The notes under the pieces are model-generated. The model was not told the origin of the DNA. It worked only from the letters and a program-made list of their open reading frames with translations, and ran no database searches. Shown in pieces: positions 21,601-32,492 of a stretch of 64,000 nt of DNA. A program made the translations under genes and the position numbers. Positions within the stretch are counted from its first letter, which is position 1, and the number at the start of each line of letters is the position of its first letter. The stretch is from Prorocentrum cordatum (Eukaryota; Sar; Dinophyceae; Prorocentrales; Prorocentraceae), in the NCBI GenBank assembly GCA_963575745.1, contig CAUYUJ010022504.1, positions 460,159 to 524,158 of the forward strand. Direction: 5' to 3'.

Positions 21601-24600
21601 GGAGGCCCCAGATCAACTGCTCTGCCGCGAACTCCCCCTCGACGTCCAGCTTCTCTGCGTCAACTGCGTCTGGGCCCCAGACTCGCTTCATGGCCCCGTC
21701 GAGCTCCTCGGCCGAGAGCCAGGGTCGGAGGCCCACCAGCGGCTCGAGGACGACCCCGTCGTCCATGAGCCACTTGGAGGCGTACCTGACGGTATCGTTG
21801 ATCCTGGGCGCCGGCGGCTTCCTCCTCTCGTGCTCGCTCTTGGCCGCCCAGGCGAACGCCATGTACTCGCCCGGGCTGCCGGCCCAGCCGAAGACCAGCA
21901 CGCCGTGGATCAGGATAACTCGCCCCGGCACCCCGACCTCCTTGCCCGGGAGCGTCGTCCCGAACTCTGGCACGGCAGCTGGCTCCAGGTGGTGCCACTT
22001 GAAGGCCCTGGCCACGTCGCGCTTCGCCACCACCTGCTGGACGCCCGGGTGCCTCGCCCCCCACCAGAGGCTGAGCCTCGCAAGCCCCCTGTGGAGGGGC
22101 TGCTTCGCTGGCGGGTGCTGCTCCTTCGGGGAGAAGGCGTTGGCCGCCCGCATGTCGTGGATCGGCCGGCCCTCTTTCGAGATGGTCCGATCTGGCAACA
22201 TTTTGGGGGCCCTCCCGCTGGGCGACTCGACCAGCGCCGAGGCGGCGAGCACGTCCTCGACCTCGTCCGAGACCCAGAGGACAACGCCGTAGCGGCTGTC
22301 CTTCCAGGCCTTCTCGAACATCTCCAGCGCATGGTCCACCGCCGAGGAGTGCGACTTGGCCTGCGTGCGCGTCCGCTCCTCCGTGCGTCGCACGGGTACT
22401 CCCCCGGTGGCCATAGCCCGGAGGTAGGCGGCGTGGTGCGGGTCCAAGGACTTCTGCACGTCTTCTTGGAGTACGCCGCCCAGCGGGTTCCCATGGACCT
22501 CCTCCCGCGCGTGCTTCAGCAACTCGGCAGCCCTCTCGATGCTGCCGGCGAGGCGGAGGAGTGAGTTGCCCCGCTTCACGACCTCTGGCACCTTCTCGGG
22601 CTGGAAGGTGGGGTGGTCCGCGCACCACTTGACGTAGTCGCGCGCCTCCTCCTGTGCCCTCCCACCGCTCGGCGCCGCCGGCGCCTCCCCCAAAGGGGGT
22701 CCCCCACAGCGGCCTCCCCGCGGAGGGGATGGCCAAGGGGGCGGCATCATCGGCGGCATCCCCGGCGGCCGGGCGAGTTGCCCAGGGAGAAGCGGGCGCC
22801 ACCCTGGAGGTCTCACCAGGGGCCTGACTGCGTGGTCTGGGGGCACGAGCGGCCTGGCGGGATCATCTTGGCGGGATCTGGGCTGCGGTGGCTCTCCCTT
22901 GGAGGTGGCGCGCAGCTGGGCACCCAGTGATCTCGGCTTGGGCCTGAGTGTGAGCTTCTCTCCGGACGTCCCTGCGCTGCCGGCGTCGGCCCCCCCAGTA
23001 GGGGGGTCTCCGCTGGAGGTCGTCGACCTGCCTGCGACACGCCTGGCTGCTTCCACGACTGTCATGGCCGAGCGGCTTCTCCTCGTTGGTGCGGCCTTCT
23101 GGGGGATCGTGGCGGGGAGTCTGCTCTTCCGATGCTGGGCTGGGTCTGAGGGGGTCTCCAGTACCTCGGGCGGTGGAGGCGCACTCGGCGGTGGCTCTTC
23201 GCCTGCGGCGGGGGCGGGGCCTCCACTGCCGCTGGCCCCAGGAGAGCTCTGGAAAGTCTCCTCCCGGCTCCGCCTGGTCGCCTCTGCTTGCCCGGGCCAG
23301 AGGCTCAGGGGATCTGGATCCTCTGGGAGGGGGGGGTCCATTCCCTCCTCGGTCCTCGCGTACGGCTTCTCCACCACCTCGTCTTCCGAGCTCTCGTCGG
23401 AGTCCTCGTCGTCGCTCGTGGGTTCCTCCTCCGCCTTCTCGTACACGATTCTCTGGCGCTTCTTTGCGGGGGTGTCGTCCAGCTCCCCTGCTTTCACCAT
23501 CTTGCGGGTCAGCTTCTCGAGGATGTCAACGTACTCGCTCGCGATCTCGCCTTGCTCCTCGTAGGGGGTGCCGGTCCAGCTCCGCGGTAGGTCCTCGAAC
23601 ATGGAGCTGATGCCCTCGATCAGGAGCTCCCGCGCTCTCCTCCTCCGATCAGGTCCCGTGGGATCGTCAGCTGGAACCCCGAGTAGGTTATTCAAGATGC
23701 ACTCCGCTTCGTGGCACTTGTTCTCCCCATCCAGGATGGCTGAGGGCAGCGGGGTCTCGTCCTCCCAGGCTGGATCGAGAGGGGTGGCCGCGCCCTGCCC
23801 GCTGGGGGGTTCTGAGCTGGCCCGGCGGGGATGCCCGGCTTGCGCTTGCTCTGCTTCGCGCTTGCCGGCATCCCTCGCACGACGGGCCCGACGGCGCTCC
23901 TTAGCCTCTGCCAGCTGTATTTGCAGCTCCTTGATGCGCTTCTCCTCCTCCTCCAGGACACCCACCTCGGCGGCCTTGGCGGCTTCGAGCTTCCTCCTTA
24001 TGCTCTCCAGCTTGATGCTGTCGGCCGAGCTGCCTCCGCTGCTGGACCCTCCAGCGGGCGCCTCGCGGCTTTGTCTCTGGAGGGCTTGGGCGGCAGCCTG
24101 CTGGAAACGCCTCCCTCCTGAGTGCGGCGGGGGGGCCCGCCTGTTCCAGACGGCGCCAAGCTCTGGGCTGCCAAAGCCCTGGGAGCTGACGCGGTCGGCG
24201 ATCCTCAGCGTGACGCTGCGGTGGGACGCGGGGGTGGCCTCGCCGCGGTGCCACGGCGCCTCCTCACGCTCCTCGTCCGCGGCCCTCTTGATCCAGCGCG
24301 GCGCCCAGGCCGCCCAATTCTCGATGTCCTCTTTCCCGATCCACAGGATCAGGCGTTCCCCGGGCTCGACGCGATCGTCGTCTTCTAAGGGAGGTCCCTC
24401 GGCTCCTGCGGTGTCCCCCTCGTCGGTGTAGACGAACAGGCGAAGCTCCTCGGGGCTGAGGACGTCGTCGCGCAGCCATCTGCAGGTTATGAGGACGCTC
24501 TGGAGCTCGTGCGCGTACATGGGGGCCCCCGGGATTGGTATCCATCGGTCCCCACGCTGTGGAAGGATCACCTTGACTGGCTCATCGGCTTGCTGCTCGG

Positions 24601-27251
24601 CTTGCCTGGACTTCTTGACCCTCCTGGGCGGCTCCTTCTCTTCCTCTTCCTCCTCTCCTTCCCCTTCGTCTCCCCCAGGTTCGTCGTCTCCGCCATCTCC
24701 TCCAGGGCCCGGTGGTGGTGCTCCTCGGTCGGGATCCCTCTTTCTCGCCTTGTTGCGTTTCCACCCTCCTCTCTTCTTGCCTCTGTTCGCGCATTGCCAT
24801 CCTCTGAGCTCAGCTGGATGGTCCTCCTCCGCCTCCTTCTCCGTGACTGGCCCGTCCTGGAAGCGAAAAGGAGGGGGGGGTTCCGCCAGGTGAACCCCGT
24901 CACCGGCTCCCGCCGCCATCTTGTCTCCGGCCCTCGTCGCGACGATGGGCCCAAGCTTCTTCAGGAGCTTCGCGGGGGAGGTCCCCGCCCCCGCAGCCTT
25001 GATGACCTCGGCCCAGGCAGCGCACAGCCTCGTCGGGTACTGGCCGGCGTAGCGGGTGCGACGTAGTCCACGCTGACCGACCTGGAAGCCGAGGGTGCTC
25101 AACTCCTCCCGCAGTGCCTTGGCCAGTGGGGGAGCTCCGCTGAGGACGCGCCCGCCACCGTGCAGGCACGGGGGCGACCGGTGTGAGATCTTGGCCACGA
25201 AATTGTCGGCCCGATCACGCCCGTAGTACAAGGCCACGGCGCCCTCCGGGAGGTCCTCGAAGGCCTTCCCGGTGCGTGGCTCGACCCGGCTCCAGTGGAA
25301 GTTCACGGGCCCCAGCTTGCCGACGAGGTCGTTCAGCGGGCGCAGCAGCTCGGGTCCGAGCTGTGGGGTCTCCAGGGTCTTGGTATCTGCGGCGAGACCC
25401 TGAGCCTGCACGCCTGCCAGGGCTAATCGATTGGTCAGGCTCAGGATGTCCTTCTGCTCGGGCTGACTGAGCGAGGGCGTGGAGGAGTTGTAGTGGTCGA
25501 TCTGGGTCTGGGTCAGGTCGTAGGGGAGAGGCCCCTCCAGGGCGACGTGTTCGTGCTGGTTGGTGCAGCGCCTCGCCAGAGAGAGCGCCCAGGGGTAGAG
25601 GCCCTTCGAGACCATCCAGAACGTCAGCTTGCGGTGCCGTTTCGCAGGCTCCTCTGGGGGCCCTAGCCCCCACTCGCACATGGCGACGGAGATAATCCGT
25701 GCTCCTGTGCGCTTCTGCAGCTGCCTGATCCTGGCCCTGTCCCAGATCTTCGGGTAGCGTCCGTCGCTGGCCGTGTTCTCGAGCATCCACTCTCGATCGT
25801 TGGCGTCGAGGCGCTCGCAGAGGTCGGCGGCGAAATCGGTCATGATGTTGCTGTCGATCTCCGCCTGGACCGTCCCGTCGCCGTCCGGGTGCTCAAACGT
25901 GCGGGTCCCGCCGTTCTTGAGGCACCAGGCTGAGTGGGTCGTGCACGGGGGGGCCAACTGGTAGACGTTCGCCTCGTCGGGGCCTGGCGCTGCCCCAGCG
26001 TCGAGGAGGAGCCTCTCTCGCACTTGGGGATCGAGGATGTCGTGCTCCTCCTGGGGCCCGGTCTGGGCCAGGGGGTCCTGGAAATACTCGACTGACGGAG
26101 CCGTCTGGAGTCCAGCTTCTCGCATCGCCTTGGTCCAGTTCCCTGTCCCTGCGAAGATCTCGCGAGTGCGGATGCCCCACGCGAAGGCGGGTCTGCGCAG
26201 GAGCGGTGCGAGGCCGGAGAAGTCCTCCTCCTCGAGCTCCTGGTTCCCGACGGCGCCCTCACGCGTTGGGAGCTGAGCCTGCTGCATACGTTTGCAGTGC
26301 ATGCAGGGCGGGGGCCGGCTCGGGATCACGGGCCCCGCGACCTCCTCTGACTCCAGGTACATCTCCCAGCCAACTGTGAGTAGCTCGCGGACGGGTTTCC
26401 CAGCTAGCGTCCAGGTCTTGAGGATCTCCCCAAATGCCCGGCCTCGCTTGTTGGGACTCTGGCCGCCGATGACCGGTGGCCTGAGCACCCGCATATGCCC
26501 TCGGTGGATCATGACGTGGACCTCCCTCTCGCTGGTCTGCGTCGGCAGGACGGAGTCGATCTCGAGCTGGTTCCAGTGGTTGATCCTCCAGACCCGGACG
26601 GTGGTCGTGTTGAGGGCACTCAGGGGGAAGACCGAGATGCACCTGAAGTCCTTGTCGTGGTGCGGGTGCTGGACATCATGGCAGTGCATCCGGAGCTCGG
26701 CTTCACGTGGTGAGACGAAGGGAGGTGCGTCCCCCAATGCGGCGGAGGCGGTGGTGGCTCCATCCCACAACTCGCGGCGGAGCTGAGCAGCCAGGGCCTT
26801 CACGGCCGGCGCGTCAGGCTCCTTATCCCCCCAAAGCAGGGCGGCCGCGATGTGGAGCACCAGACACTGCCTGAGCTCTGCGTCGCCTTCCTTGAGGCCG
26901 AGCCGGGTTCTCATCTCCTCGTCGGGCTGAAGCTCGTCCTGGAAGTCGAGATAGTCCCATTCTTGGTCTTGCACCGTGAGCTTCCCGCGGCCAACTCCAG
27001 CCTCCTCGTCCCAGGAGGCTCCTCCAATGCTGAGGTCCTGAGTGCTGCTCCTCCCTGCCTTTGATCCCAGCCTGTCGAGGGCCCGACCGGCTTCCTCGGC
27101 GAGGGTTGGCCCCCCGTCCCGAGTCGCCTCCAGCAGTACCTCCTCCAAGCTCAGGGAGGCGCCCTCTGAGCTGGCGCGTGCGAGCCTGGCCAAGGCGTGT
27201 GAATGCAGGTAGTCGCTGATGTCGCCCAGCGTCGCGATGGTCCCGCTCTCC
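18560..27251 (-). CDS. Element A: MTase-like / RT / RNase H / C5-MTase-like / YR polyprotein, 3' portion
   Basis: About 2,880 codons open after the point where element B interrupts the ORF (27251); the first internal ATG is 27193. Four modules follow in order. (1) Methyltransferase-like: REIFAGTGNWTKAMREAG (about 26165), LAPPCTTHSAW (PPC box, about 25955) and WMLENTASDG (about 25785). (2) RT: AKRDVARAF, FGWAGSPGEY and the catalytic WLMDDGV (about 21772-21750). (3) RNase H: GDATTSSIGAIDWG (about 21195), ELLAVVAL, VTDNQNVKAWL and YHNEVADWLTR (about 20810-20780). (4) C5-MTase C-terminal signature: VVVVDAPTG, HGDATTRTRRVLVGG (motif VIII QxRxR-like, about 20280-20240), ALTPQEVWRVQGG and ALPPRTAEAVL (motifs IX/X, about 19917-19772). 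The recombinase core follows. A short compensated frameshift lies at about 20570-20640. The 5' part of the same ORF is 36851-34681. Confidence 0.88.
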
Positions 27252-27351
27252 TAAATGTTATTATAACGCTCTTTTATACTGCTTGTTCCCCTCCCCTCGT
27301 GCCGTCCTCTTCTGTGTCTTCTCTCGGCTTTGCCGTCCTCAAGATTTCGGC
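27252..27351 (+). repeat. Element B left repeat A1
   Basis: 100-bp repeat starting TAAATGTTATTATAACGCTC and ending CAAGATTTCGGC. AT-rich first 30 bases could hold the promoter; I see no canonical box I can defend. Confidence 0.93.
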
Positions 27352-27655
27352 TCTAGGAGCTTTGGGGTCCCAGCGGACCCGAGGGCAGAGCCGTCTCCTT
27401 TTTGGCAGATTGCACGTGTCGGGCGGCGCCCGACGGCCGGGCCATCCCCAGCGGAGGGCCCAGACCCTCGTCACCACGAGGGCGTGGTGGTACATCGCGG
27501 CCTGCGCGGCGGGCTGGATCGGGCCCGACCTCGCGGAGGAGGGCCGCCCTTTCTTCGGGTTCGCGGAGGCGGACGAGCTGGCCGAGGGCGACGGCACGGA
27601 CTACGAGGACGCTGCGGGGCAGGTGATCATCGTGGGGACGAAGGCGTCGGTCGTC

Positions 27656-29347
27656 ATGGCGCCGTGGGCGCGTTGGAACCGCATCTACCTCAAGACGGGC
27701 AGCAGCAGCGGCAGCGTCATGCTGCTGATCAGCAAGATCGGCAAGTCGAACAGCACGCTCTGGACGTGTGCTGACCCGACACTACGGGTCCAGGTCGTCA
27801 ACGTCCGTGACAAGGACAGGGTTTTCACGAAACCTAGGGTCGGCATCCAGTGGACGGAGCACCCTGGGCTGAGCGCGGCTTCGCGCGACCTCGCGCTGGC
27901 GGCCTCGGAGAAGCTCATCGCGAGGCGGGAGCTGGAGGGCGAGGGGGCCGCGCACAAGCCCAGCCCGAAGGCCAAGGCGTCCCCGAAGTCCAAGAGGACT
28001 GGCAAGAAGAAGGAGCACTTCCTGTGGTGGGCTGTCGGGGGCGCCATCAACCTGGTGAGCTTCGTGTGGCTCCGCCGCTCTGGCGGGTTCTGCGTGGCAG
28101 CGGGGTTCCTGGGCTGGCGCGCCTGGCGGGCGCTAGGGCTGGGCTCGGCGCTCAAGTCCTTCTACGACATGGTCGTCACGGCAGGTGAAGCGGCTCATGA
28201 GGCAGGGCAGTACTACGAGATGGCCGAGGAGATGTGGGAGAGTGGCGAGCTCGAGACGATCGTCACCACCCTGGGCTGCGTGGTGGCAGGCGCCTACGTC
28301 TTGTTCTGGATGTTCCACGGCGGACGCAAGCTCTGGTCAGGAGACTCTGACACGGAGAGTGAGGCCTCGGATTCGGACTACGTGGCGGGGACCCAGGTGC
28401 CCGACTCGGACGACGAGCCTGATGCGCGCCACCTCTATGCAGAGCTTGCTAGGGGGCAGTCGGCGCTCCAGGCGAGCGTCGCCTCGTTGGCCGAGGCAAT
28501 GGCTGGGAAGGCGGGCGCCGGGCAGGACGAGCCGTCTACGCCGAAGAAGCCGCCCAGGCGCCTCCACTTCGAGAGCGACAGCGAGGAGCAGCAGCCCGAG
28601 AAGCCCTCAGGTACCCAGGTGGACGCCTTCCTGAAGAAGCTGCAGGAGCATGAGCGTGTGGTCTCTGAGGACTCGGGCCGTGCCACCAAGGGGAGTGCGC
28701 CGACGTCGGCCTCTTCGACACCTACGAGCTGGGACAAGATCTCCGCGGGATCCGCGGGGGTGCGGGACACCGTGGCGCAGCTCGAGATCGAGGCCCGCAA
28801 CCCGAAGGAGGGGCTGCTCGCCACGCTCAAGTCCTACCGCGAGGTGGACGGGGGGCGTGTCGGGGGGGTCCAGGCTCGGGTCGCGCCGACGGTGCTTGCA
28901 CGTCTCTACAAGTCAGGGCGGGGCGCTCGGGCCGAGCTGGATGACTGGCTCAGGCAGAAGGAGCTCATCAAGTGCTCCATCGCGTCGGAGGTGTACATGC
29001 TCGGGGCTGTCTTGGACAAGATGATGTCGGCGGGCGAGTTCGACTCCCTGATCAACTCACAGGCGGCCGAGCTCACGTGCTTGCGCTTGTACTCGATTTT
29101 CAAGGCCTACGAGCTCGTCGAGCAGGAGTCGGACTGGCGACGCCCGAAGTCGGCGAATGGCAGCAAGTGGAAGTCCAAGGTGAACTGGGCCTACGCGGAG
29201 GAGTTCCTGGACCTAGCGAGGCAGACCAGCCCTGGCGTGCTGGCGGCGGACGACGAGGCGGCGGAGCGTCTCAAGCGGAAGGCTGCGATCAGCAAGCACC
29301 TCGGCGGGCTCGGCGAGGCAGGCGGTCGTGGCCATGCGGACGAATAG
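27656..29347 (+). CDS. Element B ORF1: membrane-spanning gag-position protein
   Basis: The frame is open from the element's left end. The first internal ATG is 27656, but protein-like sequence (ARAWWYIAACAAGWIGPDL-type) begins near 27480, so a non-ATG or spliced start is possible. After a basic Lys/Pro linker (PKAKASPKSKRTGKKK) come hydrophobic segments: WWAVGGAINLVSFVWL and FCVAAGFLGWRAW at about 28020-28140, and TIVTTLGCVVAGAYVLFWMF at about 28258-28317. An acidic Ser/Asp linker and a helical C-terminal domain (SIASEVYMLGAVLDKMMSAG) follow. It occupies the gag position, but I see no zinc knuckle. Function unknown; membrane association is inferred from the segments alone. Confidence 0.65.
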   Translation: MAPWARWNRIYLKTGSSSGSVMLLISKIGKSNSTLWTCADPTLRVQVVNVRDKDRVFTKPRVGIQWTEHPGLSAASRDLALAASEKLIARRELEGEGAAHKPSPKAKASPKSKRTGKKKEHFLWWAVGGAINLVSFVWLRRSGGFCVAAGFLGWRAWRALGLGSALKSFYDMVVTAGEAAHEAGQYYEMAEEMWESGELETIVTTLGCVVAGAYVLFWMFHGGRKLWSGDSDTESEASDSDYVAGTQVPDSDDEPDARHLYAELARGQSALQASVASLAEAMAGKAGAGQDEPSTPKKPPRRLHFESDSEEQQPEKPSGTQVDAFLKKLQEHERVVSEDSGRATKGSAPTSASSTPTSWDKISAGSAGVRDTVAQLEIEARNPKEGLLATLKSYREVDGGRVGGVQARVAPTVLARLYKSGRGARAELDDWLRQKELIKCSIASEVYMLGAVLDKMMSAGEFDSLINSQAAELTCLRLYSIFKAYELVEQESDWRRPKSANGSKWKSKVNWAYAEEFLDLARQTSPGVLAADDEAAERLKRKAAISKHLGGLGEAGGRGHADE

Positions 29348-29519
29348 GTTGCGGCAGGAGGTTTCACGGCTACCTCTTGCCAAGCCAGCACACAGTGCAT
29401 AAGTCCGTGTAGCTTGATCGCCCAGAGTCTAGGAAGGTGTTCGACGGCTACGAGGGGTTGGGACTGTCGCGCTGTTGAGCGTGGCTCGGCACGTGTGATC
29501 AGTTGCGTCCTGGTGGTCT

Positions 29520-32492
29520 TTGTCCACTTGTATATCGGGGCGCAGCTCTACCAGACTGTGGGCATCTCTCATCGTGGACTGCATGTCCAGTTGCTCCCCG
29601 ATGGCTGGGGCTGCTACGTGCGATCGTCAGCGCGATCCACTGCGAGACCTCCCGACGCCGCCCTACGCGGCGATGGCGGGGAGAGATCCCCACTTGACGG
29701 AGAGGGAACGCAGGGTGACGTGGCGGAGGCTGGCCAGGGCGACGGCGGCGATAAGGTCTTTGGCTCGAGGGCACTGCAAGGTAGTGGAGGAGCTGAGGGT
29801 CGACTATCCGCCATCCACCTGGGCGAGCGCGACGCCGACGCAGAGGACGATCATCAACGAGCTCTGGTCGAAGTTGGTGCTGAGAGCCGACTGGGGGAGC
29901 ATCAGCGATGGCAGGGCGGTTCTCGGCCGCCTGGGCGCGGGAAGAATGATGGACTATGGCGGTGTCGGGCAGACGGCACGGACAACTGGACGACTGAAGA
30001 AGGGGGACCTGTGCGACCTCTTGGCGGAGCAGGTGTCTGTCCCTCGACGGGGCGTCAGGGGCCTACCCATATCGAAGCTGTCGGCGGCCGCGACCCCCTA
30101 CCTGGAGAACGTGGCGGGGCTCATGCTGAGGACGGACGACGAGATCGACTGGGTCAAGTATCGGGGGATGACGAGCTACTGCGACCCAGGGTGGAGGAAC
30201 AAGAAGAACCGTCTGGAGCTGAGCCTACGCATGTGGGAGGGGGGAATGTTGTCGTACGTCGACCACATCGAGGAGAGGGTGGGCGTGTTCACGGTGGTGA
30301 AGAACCTGAGTCAGGACGGCGAGGGCCGAGTGGAGTCATCGCGGCTCGTCTGGGACTGCCGGCGTCTCAACTTGAGGTTTCGGAGGCCGCCGTGGACGGG
30401 ACTGGGGTCACCGAGTGCGCTGAGTTCTCTGGATTTGTCTCCCGACGTGCTGGGTACGAAGGAGCTCTTCTCGTTCGCGGGGGACATTCCAGATTGGTTT
30501 TACAGGCTGAGATGGAACAGCAAGTTGGCGGAGTTTTGTGTGCTGGAGGACGTCTCCCCGAGGGAACTGTGGAGGTATTCCTGCGAAGTGGGGAGGCCGA
30601 TAGAGGAGCCCTTGGGGACGAGCGTGGGTGTTGGAGCCATCGCACCCGTGATGGGTCATTCCTGGGCTGTCTTCTTGGCCCACTCCTGCCTCACCGAGTG
30701 CCTCAGGGACGTGCAGGGCTACGAGGTGGCGGAGCTGGCGTATGGGCGCCCGACCCCCTCCTTCGAGAAGGCCTCGCTGATCCTGATGCTCTACATCGAC
30801 GACTACATCGGTTTCAGGATCCTGGACGCGAAGGACGGCGACATCCAGATAGACAAGGACATCGTCAAGGGCTCTCTCGAGGCGAAGGGTCTGCAGGTTC
30901 ACAAGGAGGACTGGGGGCCTGGGATGACGAGGGGGTTAGGCCTGACTATCCGAGGACGGCCATACACCGTCATGATACAGCCCGAGAAGATGAAGGAGCT
31001 GGTCTTGGCGACGGAGGCCATCGTGATAGCTGGGAGCACCACACCATCGCGTCTGTCGTCTTTGCTGGGGATGTGGACCTGGTGTCTTATGATCTCTCGG
31101 TCTGGCTTCGCGATCCTCAGCGCGATCTACTCGTGGGTGCAGGAGCACATGGGGAACGAGTGGGACGTGAAGCTGAGGCTCCCCCAGGACGTCGTGTCCG
31201 AGCTGATGGCGCTGGCGAGCCTCTCGGTTTACTTTACCTCCAACCTCGAGGCCGACTGGTACCCCAAGGTGTTCATGACGGACGCCTCCGAGGAGGGGTA
31301 CGGGATCGTGCAGACCGAGGCCACTTCGAGCGAGTGCCGCGCGGAGATGAGCAAGGGGAACCACCAGGTCTGGGAGATGAGGACCGAGGAGGTCTTTGGC
31401 GAGATAGAGCAGGAGGTCGAGATGGCTGGCCAGGAGGACGACGAGGTCATCCACCCCCCAGCGGGGATACCAGGCTTCCTCGAGCTCTACTCGGGCGTCG
31501 AGGCGCTGACGGACGACCTGAGGACGATCGAGGGCATCTGGTGCGAGGCCTCAGAGATCCTGCGCGGCCCGAACTACGACCTGATGATCCCGAGCGAGCT
31601 CGAGCGGCTCTTCGGACGGATCAGGAGGCGTTGGTGGTGGCTGGCGCACCTGCAGCCGGGCAAGGATGCCATCGCACAGCACATGGCGCTGGAGGTGGCC
31701 AAGCTGATGCGCAGGGAAGGCCTCATCTTCACGGCGATCCTGCGGCACAGACGATTTATCGACGAGGTCTGGTCCGACTTTTTGGGGCTGGACGGGGTCT
31801 ACGGCTACACCTGCGGCGACGCGTTGTCGGAGATGCTGCTGGTGACCAACGACAAGCGGTTCTCGAGGCTGCACAGTGTGGAGGGACCTGGGACCAGGTC
31901 AGGCACGGGGGAGACGGACTTCAGCTACGGCACTGCCTGGCGGATGTTGTACGGCGAGACCGCGGCGGAGATCTTGCCCGATTGGTGCAGAGTCTCGACG
32001 GGGGCCCAGGCGAAGATCGAGGAGGGGCAGCTGAAGATCGTGCGGACAAGGGGTCAGGCCCTACCCGCTTCTGCCTCATGGACGAGGGTTTCGAGGTGGG
32101 CCCTGCTGTTTCAGGGGAAGTGGGCCAAGGAGGAGCACAACAACATCCTCGAGCTGCGCACGATCGTTGCCTTGCTTCGTCACCTTTCCCGATCGAGGCC
32201 CTGCTGGGGCATGAGGGTACTGGTGTTTTCGGACTCCCTGGTGTCCATGGGAGTGCTGGCCAAAGGACGGTCATCAGCGGCTGGCTTACTGCATCTGGCA
32301 AGGCAAGCGGCAGCAGTGGTGCTGGTGCGTGGCATCAAGCTGTGTACGAGATGGGTTGCATCGGAGGACAACGTGGCCGACGGACCGAGTCGTGGACTGG
32401 GGATCGGAGCGGCGGAGGCGACGAAGGAGGAGCACAAGTGGCGGCACACCCCGAAGGCTGCGAGGATGATGCTGGGGAGGCCCTCGACGTGA
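29520..32492 (+). CDS. Element B ORF2: reverse transcriptase and RNase H with an embedded MTase-like remnant
   Basis: 990 codons. RT blocks: SSRLVWDCRRLN, AGDIPDWFYRL and the catalytic LYIDDYIGF at about 30789-30815 (residue about 424). RNase H is in two parts. The first catalytic Asp is in FMTDASEEGYG (about 31273-31305). The remaining blocks come about 280 residues later: NNILELRTIVALL, VFSDSLVSMGVL and WVASEDNVADGPSRG (32142-32393). Between them is a Rossmann-methyltransferase-like stretch: FLELYSGVEALTDDL (motif I-like, about 31473-31517) and WWWLAHLQPGKD, where the PPC catalytic box of relatives appears to be lost. It ends in a TGATG overlap with the recombinase ORF. Confidence 0.88.
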   Translation: MSTCISGRSSTRLWASLIVDCMSSCSPMAGAATCDRQRDPLRDLPTPPYAAMAGRDPHLTERERRVTWRRLARATAAIRSLARGHCKVVEELRVDYPPSTWASATPTQRTIINELWSKLVLRADWGSISDGRAVLGRLGAGRMMDYGGVGQTARTTGRLKKGDLCDLLAEQVSVPRRGVRGLPISKLSAAATPYLENVAGLMLRTDDEIDWVKYRGMTSYCDPGWRNKKNRLELSLRMWEGGMLSYVDHIEERVGVFTVVKNLSQDGEGRVESSRLVWDCRRLNLRFRRPPWTGLGSPSALSSLDLSPDVLGTKELFSFAGDIPDWFYRLRWNSKLAEFCVLEDVSPRELWRYSCEVGRPIEEPLGTSVGVGAIAPVMGHSWAVFLAHSCLTECLRDVQGYEVAELAYGRPTPSFEKASLILMLYIDDYIGFRILDAKDGDIQIDKDIVKGSLEAKGLQVHKEDWGPGMTRGLGLTIRGRPYTVMIQPEKMKELVLATEAIVIAGSTTPSRLSSLLGMWTWCLMISRSGFAILSAIYSWVQEHMGNEWDVKLRLPQDVVSELMALASLSVYFTSNLEADWYPKVFMTDASEEGYGIVQTEATSSECRAEMSKGNHQVWEMRTEEVFGEIEQEVEMAGQEDDEVIHPPAGIPGFLELYSGVEALTDDLRTIEGIWCEASEILRGPNYDLMIPSELERLFGRIRRRWWWLAHLQPGKDAIAQHMALEVAKLMRREGLIFTAILRHRRFIDEVWSDFLGLDGVYGYTCGDALSEMLLVTNDKRFSRLHSVEGPGTRSGTGETDFSYGTAWRMLYGETAAEILPDWCRVSTGAQAKIEEGQLKIVRTRGQALPASASWTRVSRWALLFQGKWAKEEHNNILELRTIVALLRHLSRSRPCWGMRVLVFSDSLVSMGVLAKGRSSAAGLLHLARQAAAVVLVRGIKLCTRWVASEDNVADGPSRGLGIGAAEATKEEHKWRHTPKAARMMLGRPST

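Noticed and set aside
19388-24431. Many plus-strand ORFs opposite the element A polyprotein
   Set aside because: Antisense shadows of a GC-rich coding region with strong third-position GC.
29414-32491. A 1,458-codon plus-strand ORF overlapping the element B RT ORF
   Set aside because: Its first roughly 1,000 codons are an out-of-frame shadow of the RT-RNase H ORF (Gly/Arg-rich, no motifs). Only the part after 32492 is real, as the recombinase.
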